From a candidate division NPL-UPA2 bacterium (GTDB lineage Bacteria; Bacillota; UBA994): DNA of 5,003 bases. Position numbers and translations under genes: made by a program. Below, in pieces: positions 1 through 5,003 of the stretch. The stretch lies in the NCBI GenBank assembly GCA_018725205.1, contig QLUB01000116.1:1-5003 (forward strand), read 5' to 3'. Numbering within the stretch: position 1 is the stretch's first letter; each line of letters opens with the position of its first letter. Below the pieces are notes generated by a model. The model searched no databases, was not told where the DNA came from, and saw only the letters and a list, made by a program, of their open reading frames with translations.

Positions 1-24
1 GTTCAAATCCCACTACCGGCTCCA
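1..24 (+). tRNA. 3' end of a tRNA gene, probably tRNA-Thr (truncated by window edge)
   Basis: Only the last third of the tRNA is present. G1 is the last base of the 5' T-stem strand, the T-loop TTCAAAT is at 2-8, the 3' T-stem strand CCCAC at 9-13, the 3' acceptor strand TACCGGC at 14-20, the discriminator base T at 21, and an encoded CCA at 22-24. The implied 5' acceptor strand is GCCGGTA. An acceptor beginning GCCGG with a T discriminator is typical of clostridial tRNA-Thr, so Thr is my best guess. The anticodon lies outside the window, so identity is unproven. An intrinsic terminator follows 12 bases downstream, marking the end of this tRNA transcript. Confidence 0.85.
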
Positions 25-36
25 GTGTTATCAAGG

Positions 37-65
37 CTCTCTGGGTTTTGCCCAGAGGGTTTTTT
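37..65 (+). terminator. Intrinsic (rho-independent) terminator of the upstream tRNA
   Basis: A perfect 7-bp stem, CTCTGGG (39-45) with CCCAGAG (51-57), encloses a five-base loop TTTTG. It can be extended by T38-G58 and C37-G59. A run of six T residues (60-65) follows at once. Stem, short loop and T-tract are all in the classical arrangement, and the position 12 bases after the tRNA CCA fits termination of that tRNA or tRNA operon. Confidence 0.9.
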
Positions 66-94
66 GTCGGTCACCGCTCTGCCGTGGCTGGTTC

Positions 95-100
95 TATATT
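95..100 (+). promoter_or_regulatory. Candidate -10 box for the ankyrin lipoprotein gene
   Basis: TATATT at 95-100 matches the sigma-A -10 consensus at five of six positions and lies between the tRNA terminator and the ankyrin gene, where a promoter is expected. No convincing -35 hexamer is found at 16-18 bp spacing and there is no TG extension, so this is a weak candidate only. It implies a leader of roughly 85-90 bases. Nothing else is recognisable in 66-179 apart from an A8 tract at 174-181. Confidence 0.25.
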
Positions 101-179
101 TTCCCACACAACTGCGGCATTTGTGGTAAAGGAATTTCTCTTTGTGTCGCGAATACTCATTAGGTACATGCTTAAAAAA

Positions 180-186
180 AAGGAGG
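180..186 (+). promoter_or_regulatory. Ribosome binding site that sets the start of the ankyrin lipoprotein
   Basis: AAGGAGG is a near-perfect Shine-Dalgarno sequence, with 8 bases (187-194) before the GTG at 195. It decides the start: the ATGs further upstream in the same frame would put the coding region through the tRNA terminator and have no such site. Confidence 0.9.
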
Positions 187-194
187 AGTCACGG

Positions 195-1082
195 GTGCTA
201 AGACGCGCTCTGCTTCTGTCATTAGTGCTGGTCGTGATATTGGCTTCGGTCGGGTGTGCTCCACTCGGGCGCTTTTCGTTGTGGCGGAATCGGTTGCCCT
301 TTAACACAGAAGCATTTATGAATTCCGTGCGGGCGGGAAACCTTGAACAAGTAAAGCAGTATCTTGAGGCAGGCATGCAGACGGATACACAGGACCAAAA
401 CGGCTACACCCCTATCATTGTGGCCGCCGAGGCCAACCAGCTTGAGCTCGTGGAGTACTTTCTCTCGCTAGGCGTACCGGTAGACCAGCGCAGCAAGGAC
501 GGATGGACGGCGCTCCACCTTGCAGCCTCGTTTGGCAACTCCGAGATGGTCAAGCGGCTGCTTGAGCGCGGTGCCGACGTTAATGCCAAGCACAACCACG
601 GTTCAACGCCGCTCCTGCTATCAATGCTCTCTGCCAACTACTACACGGTCGAGGCTTTGCTTGATGGCGGGGCGGACACCGACCTAGCTTTGCCTAATGG
701 CGCTACCCCCTTAATTCTCGCCGCTCAGGCTGGCGCTCTCACGCACGTTAGCGCGGCGGAGCTTCTGCTAAAGCGCGGCGCCAATGCTGAGGCCGCTATG
801 GAGGGGGGGTTTACAGCCCTGATGATCGCAGTGCAAGAGGGACGCTTTGATATGGCCAGCATGCTGCTTGAGCAAGGCGCAGACCCTAACGCCAAGAACG
901 AAGAAGGCGCAACTCCCCTCATTATTGCCATACTTGGGGAACATGTGGCCATGGCCGGCCTTCTATGTACCTACGGCGCCGACGTTAACGTAACTTACCA
1001 GGGGATAACGGCGCTTAACTTGGCAATGGGGCGTGGCCTGTCTATTATAGGTGAGATACTTATCAGCCATGGGGCACGCTAG
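195..1082 (+). CDS. Ankyrin-repeat lipoprotein (exported, lipid-anchored)
   Basis: The predicted protein has 295 residues. The GTG start is chosen because AAGGAGG lies 8 bases upstream and because it gives a classical type II signal peptide: Arg3-Arg4, a hydrophobic core at about 5-17, and a lipobox-like ASVGC with the lipidated cysteine at 21. The in-frame extension back to position 48 would add 49 residues across the terminator and is rejected. After a short linker (22-36), the whole protein is ankyrin repeats of about 33 residues, at roughly 37-68, 69-101, 102-134, 135-167, 168-203, 204-236, 237-268 and 269-295. The third is the most canonical (DGWTALHLAA, then GADVNAK). The first and last are degenerate caps, and the fifth carries a three-residue insertion. 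Ankyrin repeats mediate protein-protein contact, so an extracytoplasmic scaffold or inhibitor role is inferred; the partner is unknown. No enzymatic domain is present. The gene stands alone between two tRNA genes. Confidence 0.9.
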   Translation: MLRRALLLSLVLVVILASVGCAPLGRFSLWRNRLPFNTEAFMNSVRAGNLEQVKQYLEAGMQTDTQDQNGYTPIIVAAEANQLELVEYFLSLGVPVDQRSKDGWTALHLAASFGNSEMVKRLLERGADVNAKHNHGSTPLLLSMLSANYYTVEALLDGGADTDLALPNGATPLILAAQAGALTHVSAAELLLKRGANAEAAMEGGFTALMIAVQEGRFDMASMLLEQGADPNAKNEEGATPLIIAILGEHVAMAGLLCTYGADVNVTYQGITALNLAMGRGLSIIGEILISHGAR

Positions 1083-1083
1083 T

Positions 1084-1112
1084 TTGTGCAAACAAAGCAC
1101 CTGTGGTATACT
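1084..1112 (+). promoter_or_regulatory. Promoter of tRNA-Gly(CCC)
   Basis: An extended -10 element TGGTATACT (hexamer TATACT at 1107-1112, with TG at 1104-1105) lies 17 bases downstream of a weak -35 TTGTGC (1084-1089). The start point would fall at about 1119, a few bases before the tRNA 5' end at 1127. The -35 box begins two bases after the ankyrin gene's stop codon, so the spacing is very tight. Confidence 0.7.
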
Positions 1113-1126
1113 CGTGTCCGGAGCGT

Positions 1127-1200
1127 GCGGGTGTAGCTCAATGGCAGAGCACCAGCTTCCCAAGCTGGCTACGAGGGTTCGATTCCCTTCACCCGCTCCA
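1127..1200 (+). tRNA. tRNA-Gly, anticodon CCC
   Basis: A complete 74-base cloverleaf with encoded CCA. The acceptor GCGGGTG (1127-1133) pairs fully with CACCCGC, and the discriminator is T, as usual for bacterial tRNA-Gly. The D-stem is GCTC/GAGC and the anticodon stem CCAGC/GCTGG encloses the loop TTCCCAA (1157-1163), giving anticodon CCC at 1159-1161, which reads GGG. The T-arm is GAGGG-TTCGATT-CCCTT with one G-T wobble. It has its own upstream promoter. No clear terminator follows, so transcription may continue toward the M23 peptidase gene. Confidence 0.96.
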
Positions 1201-1275
1201 CTGACATAAACACCTATTTCGCCGTAGCAGGAGCCATCTGCCCCCCGCGGCGCATTTTGTCTACACTTTTTACGT

Positions 1276-1283
1276 GAGGTGAT
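1276..1283 (+). promoter_or_regulatory. Ribosome binding site of the M23 peptidase gene
   Basis: GAGGTGAT is complementary to the 3' end of 16S rRNA (consensus AGGAGGTGAT). With GAGG ending at 1279, the TTG at 1288 has ideal 8-base spacing, whereas the GTG at 1279 and the ATG at 1282 overlap the site itself. The site therefore favours the TTG start. Confidence 0.65.
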
Positions 1284-1287
1284 GAGG

Positions 1288-2613
1288 TTGCAGAGGAGAC
1301 ACAGGCGCAAGCAAATAGCGATTTGCTTTGCTCTTACGTTGTGTGCTCTGATTTTCACTTTGTTTTGGGCGTTTAAGGCGTGGGAAGTTCGCCTAGACGA
1401 AGTAGCTTTAGGCGTAGTTAGAGACAAACAAGTGATAATCGGCCGCCTAGATGCACGGACGCAGGAGTTGCAACAGGAAAGCGGCGGGGACGTGGGTCTA
1501 GCCAGCCAAGTGGAGTATAGACTGCGATTCACACTTGCTCGCACTACGGTCGATGAGCTGTGGGCAGAGCTTGAGCCACTAGTCGAGTTTGGCATGAAGG
1601 CGTCAGTGATTAACGTCAATGGCCAAGAAGTAGCGGCGCTGGCGACGCGCGAAGAGGCCGAAGCAGTGCTTGAGGCTTTGCGTAGTCGCTTTGTTAAGGT
1701 TGATAACAATAGAGCAGTAGAGTCAGTCCGTTTTCGGCAAGACGTCAGCATTAGCGAAGCGTATCGCAAACTCGACAACATAGTCGACAAGAGCGGCGGC
1801 ATGAACGTGATGCTGTTTGGACGCGAGCGCCGCCTTACGCACACGGTAGCGCGCGGCGAGTCCTTCTGGAGCATTGCGCGCCTGCACAATTTGCGCACAA
1901 GTATCCTAGCGGCCGCTAATCCAGCCGTTGTACCCGAGCGGCTGCGTGTTGGCACTGCCCTTAACCTAGTCGTGGCAGAGCCGTTCCTGCAGGTGGAAGT
2001 CTTAGAGAAGGTCACCTATAACAGGCCAATCCCCTTTCAAACTATCTATGTTGCGGATAACGCACTCTGGAGTTGGGAGCGGCGCGTGCGCACGCCGGGG
2101 CGTAGTGGTTCCCAGCAAATTACCGCCCGCGTCGCCACCGTCAACGGCACGGAAGAAAGCCGCGAGATTCTATCTACGGCAGTTTTGTCCTCCCCCACTA
2201 CTCAAGTAGTGGCACGAGGGACGAAGAGCGCGCCAACGCTTAGTACCGGCACTTTCCGCTGGCCGACCATCGGCCGCATAACTTCCCCGTTTGGCGCGCG
2301 CTGGGGCGGTTTTCATTCCGGTGTAGATATTGGCGCACCCATTGGCACACCCATTGTGGCTGCCGACAGCGGCATCGTATCCTTCGCCGGACGGAACGGG
2401 GGCTACGGATTGATGGTGCGCATTGAGCATGGCAACGGCTATGCCACTATCTATGCGCATGCTTCGCGGCTTCTGGTAGCAGTCAATGAGCAGGTAGAAA
2501 AGGGGCAGACTGTCGCTCTCGTCGGCAACACAGGGCGGAGTTTTGGCCCTCACTTGCACTTTGAGATTATCTCTGCGGGGCGGCCCCTAGATCCCTTAAG
2601 ATTCTTTAGATAA
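1288..2613 (+). CDS. Membrane-anchored LysM-G5-M23 family metallopeptidase (peptidoglycan endopeptidase)
   Basis: A 441-residue protein from the TTG start; the alternative starts ATG 1282 and GTG 1279 add two or three residues. A basic N-terminus (RRHRRK) precedes one membrane segment at about 10-28, so the rest should lie outside the membrane. A region at about 35-180 holds a repeat-like NGQEVAALATREEAE segment often seen in these clostridial proteins. A LysM domain follows (about 184-229, THTVARGESFWSIA), which binds glycan, then a G5 domain (about 232-311) and a C-terminal M23/LytM domain (about 320-441). The zinc and catalytic residues are intact: H343 and D347 in HSGVD, H391 in YAH, and H422/H424 in HLHFE. 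This predicts an active zinc endopeptidase that cuts peptide cross-links in peptidoglycan. It lies 76 bases upstream of a WalR-like regulator with no terminator between. The precise bond cleaved cannot be told from sequence. Confidence 0.93.
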   Translation: MQRRHRRKQIAICFALTLCALIFTLFWAFKAWEVRLDEVALGVVRDKQVIIGRLDARTQELQQESGGDVGLASQVEYRLRFTLARTTVDELWAELEPLVEFGMKASVINVNGQEVAALATREEAEAVLEALRSRFVKVDNNRAVESVRFRQDVSISEAYRKLDNIVDKSGGMNVMLFGRERRLTHTVARGESFWSIARLHNLRTSILAAANPAVVPERLRVGTALNLVVAEPFLQVEVLEKVTYNRPIPFQTIYVADNALWSWERRVRTPGRSGSQQITARVATVNGTEESREILSTAVLSSPTTQVVARGTKSAPTLSTGTFRWPTIGRITSPFGARWGGFHSGVDIGAPIGTPIVAADSGIVSFAGRNGGYGLMVRIEHGNGYATIYAHASRLLVAVNEQVEKGQTVALVGNTGRSFGPHLHFEIISAGRPLDPLRFFR

Positions 2614-2660
2614 TCAGGGCAAAAGATACAGGAAACCTCGCCTTCACCAGAGAATAGATT

Positions 2661-2676
2661 ATGTAAAGATGTAACA
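2661..2676 (+). repeat. Short direct repeat ATGTAAAG-ATGTAACA upstream of the response regulator
   Basis: Two copies of ATGTAA (2661-2666 and 2669-2674) lie 8 bases apart in the 76-base gap between the peptidase and the response regulator, just upstream of the latter's ribosome binding site. Each half resembles the TGTWAH half-site of WalR, but the known WalR box separates the halves by five bases (11-bp period) and here only two separate them. It could be an atypical operator, part of a promoter, or chance. No well-formed sigma-A promoter is seen in the gap; the nearest element is TAGATT at 2655-2660. Confidence 0.3.
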
Positions 2677-2677
2677 T

Positions 2678-2684
2678 GGGGGTG
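2678..2684 (+). promoter_or_regulatory. Ribosome binding site of the response regulator gene
   Basis: GGGGGTG aligns with AGGAGGTG with one mismatch in the core, and seven bases separate the core from the GTG start at 2690. It supports the GTG, which also places the conserved KILVVEDE strand at the expected N-terminal position. Confidence 0.65.
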
Positions 2685-2689
2685 GGGCT

Positions 2690-3391
2690 GTGAATCCCAA
2701 GATCCTCGTAGTAGAAGATGAAAAACCTATTGCTGAGATTATAAAGTTTAACCTAGAAAAAGAGAATTACAGCGTAAGCCTAGCCTACAATGGACAAGAC
2801 GCCCTGAGTATGGCTATTCGCCACCTGCCTGACCTCATTATCCTCGACCTCATGTTGCCTAAGCTCGACGGGTTTCAGGTGTGCAGGGAACTTCGCCGCA
2901 CGACCAATACCCCCATCCTGATGCTTACCGCAAAAGGGGCGGAGAGCGACAAAGTTAAGGGCCTTGCTCTCGGCGCGGACGACTACATTACCAAACCCTT
3001 CAGTCCGCGTGAATTAGTGGCCCGCGTCAAAGCACACCTGCGGCGCAGCGGCATCATCTCTGCGGCAGAGGAACGGGAGACCTCCGCATTGGTCTCCGAC
3101 GGCCTAGTCATCGACCTCGTCAAGTATGAGGTACGTAAAGGCGACACTCCCATCGACCTCACGGTGCGCGAGTTTGAACTCTTAAAGTACTTGGCGCTGC
3201 ACCGCGGTCGCGTGTTTGACAGAGAGCACCTGCTGAAAGAAGTCTGGGGGTACGATTACTTCGGTGACGGCCGCACCGTGGACGTGACGGTTCGACGCCT
3301 GCGCGAGAAAATCGAAGATGACCCTATTGCGGCTAACGCCAAGTATGTCCTCACCCGCCGCGGTGTCGGATACTACTTCCGCGAGGCCTGA
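2690..3391 (+). CDS. walR: OmpR/PhoB-family response regulator, WalR (YycF)-like
   Basis: A 233-residue protein of normal family length. The receiver domain (about 3-118) has the acidic pair E9-D10, the phospho-acceptor D53, T80 and K102, so it should be phosphorylatable. A linker at about 120-135 leads to a winged-helix DNA-binding domain (about 136-231). The recognition-helix region (VWGYDYFGDGRTVDVTVRR, 185-203) and the ending TRRGVGYYFREA are strikingly WalR-like, and EKPIAEIIKFNL near the N-terminus also recalls WalR rather than PhoP. From known WalR biology, it would activate or repress genes for autolysins and cell-wall metabolism, often as an essential regulator. It forms a coupled operon with the kinase gene beginning one base after its stop. 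Some receiver stretches (MLPKLDGFQVC, KPFSPRE) also resemble PhoP, so PhoP is the main alternative; I favour WalR on the DNA-binding domain. Confidence 0.9.
   Translation: MNPKILVVEDEKPIAEIIKFNLEKENYSVSLAYNGQDALSMAIRHLPDLIILDLMLPKLDGFQVCRELRRTTNTPILMLTAKGAESDKVKGLALGADDYITKPFSPRELVARVKAHLRRSGIISAAEERETSALVSDGLVIDLVKYEVRKGDTPIDLTVREFELLKYLALHRGRVFDREHLLKEVWGYDYFGDGRTVDVTVRRLREKIEDDPIAANAKYVLTRRGVGYYFREA
3383..3386 (+). promoter_or_regulatory. Ribosome binding site of the sensor kinase, inside the walR coding end
   Basis: GAGG lies within the last codons of the response regulator, six bases before the kinase ATG at 3393. With stop TGA (3389-3391) and start ATG (3393-3395) separated by one base, ribosomes finishing walR can start the kinase directly, which implies translational coupling. 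Confidence 0.6.
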
Positions 3392-3392
3392 T

Positions 3393-5003
3393 ATGTTCCA
3401 GAGCATCAAGTGGAGGCTAATGCTCCTCTATATACTGCTGATCGTTGTGGCCATGCAGTTTGTAAGCTTCTTTCTCGTACGCAACATTGAGGCCTTTTAT
3501 TTAGAGAGGGCTCGTACTGAGTTGCGCACCCGTGGCGCGCACGTGGTAAGAGTCCTAGAAATTGAGATGCGGCGTGGGCCCTACAGCCGCGAGCTGGCCG
3601 AAGCTTTGCTTAGCAACCTGCGCGCTCGACAGGAAGACGCGATTATCTTGTTGGTAAGCCCAGAAGGACAGGTAGCGGCGACCTCGCTTAACCCTGCGGC
3701 GGAAAGGCTACGGGGTTTATTCGTGCAGAGTCCCGATTACCCCGCGCTTGTGGAGTTTTTCGCCACAGAGGAGGCGCAAGAAGCGCGCTGGGAAGACCCT
3801 ACCGGGCGCAGATTCTATACCTTAGCGCTTCCCCTCTCGGGTATCCTCACGCAGGGGACGGCGCGAGACGAAGTGGCGCTAGTCTATGTGCGCGAGCCAC
3901 TCGATGAAACATATAGCATCCTGCAAGAGGTGCAGGCTAGGCTCCTTAATGCCACTCTGCTCGCCATTGGCGTGACCATGCTGCTTGGCACTTTTGCCGC
4001 CCAGACCATCACCCGGCCTCTGCAAGAAGTGACAAGTAAGGCCGCACGCCTCGCTGCCGGGCACTTTGACATGGAGGTAACCGTCAAATCGGGGGACGAA
4101 ATCGGCAAATTGGCGCAGGTGTTTAATTACCTTACCGCTGAGCTCAGGAAAACCATGACCGAGCTCAAGAACGACAAAACCAAGCTAGAGGCCATTCTTA
4201 CCCAAATGACCAATGGCGTAATTGCTGTAGACACGCAAGGACAGATTATCCACGCCAACATCCGCGCGCGTGATATGCTCGGCATCACCCCGGAGACATC
4301 CTCTGCAGTCATCCTAGAAGTCCTTAACCTAGGGGATATAACGCGGCTCCTGCAAGGCAGCGGGCCTAAAGTCGCTGAGACAGAACTAAAGTCGCCGTAT
4401 ACAATTGCTGTGCGCGCCTATGCCGCTCCCTTCCATTCCGCTGACGGCGAGGTATCGGGGGGGATTATTGTGCTGCAGGATATTACGGAGGAGGCGCGGC
4501 TTGAGCAGATGCGACGCGAGTTTGTCGCCAACGTTTCGCATGAGCTTAAGACTCCGCTTACTACCATTAAGGGATATGCCGAGACCCTCTTAAGTGGTGC
4601 CCTGGACACAAAAGATGTGGCGGCTAGCTTCCTCTCCACTATTTCCGAGGAAGCGGACCGTATGGACCGACTAATAAAAGACCTCCTGACACTCTCTGCA
4701 CTCGACTTCCAGCAGGCTAGACTCACGATGCGGCCCACTTTGCTAGACGAACTTATACTCGACGTCGCCGACAAACTCGCTTACGCGGCACAAAAGCGCA
4801 ATCTTCGGTTTCGCACTGACTTTCCGGAGGAAGTGCCTGCGGTTGTGGCAAACGCCGACAAAGTGGAACAGGTGCTAGTCAACATCATGTCTAATGCCAT
4901 TAAGTACACCCACGAAGGCAGTGACATTGCCGTTTCAGTTATGGCAGTAGGCGATATGGTGCGTGTGGGTATTAAGGACCAGGGTCCGGGCATCCCCGCA
5001 GAA
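3393..5003 (+). CDS. walK: Sensor histidine kinase, WalK (YycG)-like, 3' end beyond the window
   Basis: This frame stays open for 537 codons to the window edge without a stop or frameshift; the C-terminus is missing. Domains in order: transmembrane segment 1 (about 9-29), an extracytoplasmic sensor region of about 155 residues (30-184), transmembrane segment 2 (about 185-203), HAMP (about 204-256, with RP at 208-209 and DEIG at 235-238), PAS (about 262-365), and HisKA (about 370-435) with the phospho-accepting H383 in SHELKTP. The ATPase domain begins near 445, with the N-box NIMSNAIKYT (catalytic N501) and the G1 box DQGPGIP (529-535) just before the edge. This TM-sensor-TM-HAMP-PAS-HisKA-HATPase layout is that of WalK and also of PhoR. 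The WalR-like neighbour favours WalK, although KGYAETLLSGAL after the H-box looks PhoR-like. It should autophosphorylate H383 and pass the phosphate to D53 of the regulator. About 70-80 residues are probably missing. Confidence 0.9.
   Translation, partial: MFQSIKWRLMLLYILLIVVAMQFVSFFLVRNIEAFYLERARTELRTRGAHVVRVLEIEMRRGPYSRELAEALLSNLRARQEDAIILLVSPEGQVAATSLNPAAERLRGLFVQSPDYPALVEFFATEEAQEARWEDPTGRRFYTLALPLSGILTQGTARDEVALVYVREPLDETYSILQEVQARLLNATLLAIGVTMLLGTFAAQTITRPLQEVTSKAARLAAGHFDMEVTVKSGDEIGKLAQVFNYLTAELRKTMTELKNDKTKLEAILTQMTNGVIAVDTQGQIIHANIRARDMLGITPETSSAVILEVLNLGDITRLLQGSGPKVAETELKSPYTIAVRAYAAPFHSADGEVSGGIIVLQDITEEARLEQMRREFVANVSHELKTPLTTIKGYAETLLSGALDTKDVAASFLSTISEEADRMDRLIKDLLTLSALDFQQARLTMRPTLLDELILDVADKLAYAAQKRNLRFRTDFPEEVPAVVANADKVEQVLVNIMSNAIKYTHEGSDIAVSVMAVGDMVRVGIKDQGPGIPAE

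Noticed and set aside
48..194. N-terminal extension of the ankyrin protein to an ATG at 48
   Set aside because: It would begin inside the upstream tRNA terminator hairpin, lacks a ribosome binding site, and would bury the signal peptide 49 residues into the protein. The GTG at 195 has AAGGAGG at proper spacing.
1221..1258. Possible terminator after tRNA-Gly
   Set aside because: GCCG/CGGC and GCAG/CTGC can pair around 1221-1251 and a short TTTT follows at 1255-1258, but the stem is interrupted by a large asymmetric internal loop and the T-tract is poor. Not strong enough to annotate.
963..2015. Long 350-codon open frame on the minus strand
   Set aside because: It runs antisense through the tRNA-Gly and the M23 gene. 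Its stretch GEGNRTLVASLGSWCSA is the well-known artefact of translating the reverse strand of a tRNA-Gly gene. The + strand has a tRNA and a peptidase with intact motifs, so this is not a gene.
2170..2559. Minus-strand open frame of 129 codons within the M23 domain region
   Set aside because: It is fully antisense to the coding region of the catalytic M23 domain, has no recognisable domain, and is a codon-bias shadow. The same applies to the minus-strand frames at 71-376, 404-637, 725-952, 3182-3409, 3879-4108, 4127-4312, 4418-4774 and 4781-4993.
2614..2660. Terminator or promoter between the M23 gene and walR
   Set aside because: No GC-rich hairpin with a T-run is seen. TTCACC (2643-2648) resembles a -35 box but no -10 hexamer lies at acceptable spacing, and TAGATT (2655-2660) lacks a -35 partner.
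4405..4593. Plus-strand open frame of 62 codons inside the kinase
   Set aside because: It is out of frame within the PAS-HisKA coding region, which is intact with H383 and SHELKTP; the arginine/leucine-rich translation resembles no protein.

Overview
The window looks like a chromosomal segment of a Gram-positive bacterium of the Bacillota, probably a Clostridia-like lineage. The reasons are the tRNA genes with encoded CCA ends, strong AGGAGG-type ribosome binding sites with GTG and TTG starts, a LysM-G5-M23 cell-wall peptidase architecture, and a WalR/WalK (YycF/YycG)-like two-component pair. Base composition looks moderately GC-rich by eye. All real genes lie on the + strand and the window is densely packed; the longest stretch without a gene is about 170 bases (25-194). 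I see no mobile element, CRISPR array or phage gene.

Layout: 1-24 is the 3' third of a tRNA gene (probably tRNA-Thr), followed by a clear intrinsic terminator (37-65). A lipoprotein made almost entirely of ankyrin repeats runs from 195 to 1082. Its start is re-chosen at a GTG behind a perfect AAGGAGG. Directly after its stop lies a promoter (TTGTGC-17-TGGTATACT) for a complete tRNA-Gly(CCC) at 1127-1200. Next comes a membrane-anchored LysM-G5-M23 metallopeptidase (1288-2613), a WalR-like response regulator (2690-3391), and a WalK-like sensor kinase (3393 to the window end, incomplete) that starts one base after the regulator's stop.

How the genes fit together: the regulator and kinase form a tight, translationally coupled operon. 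The M23 peptidase sits 76 bases upstream with no terminator visible in the gap, so it may share their transcript. WalRK systems are known to control peptidoglycan endopeptidases, so a cell-wall enzyme beside the regulator makes functional sense. The ankyrin lipoprotein is separate, and its function cannot be deduced from sequence alone. Most of the window is recognisable biology. The points worth a second look are the exported ankyrin lipoprotein, the peptidase-WalRK linkage, a compact ATGTAA direct repeat before walR, and the apparent loss of the zinc-binding residues known from the Staphylococcus aureus WalK PAS domain.
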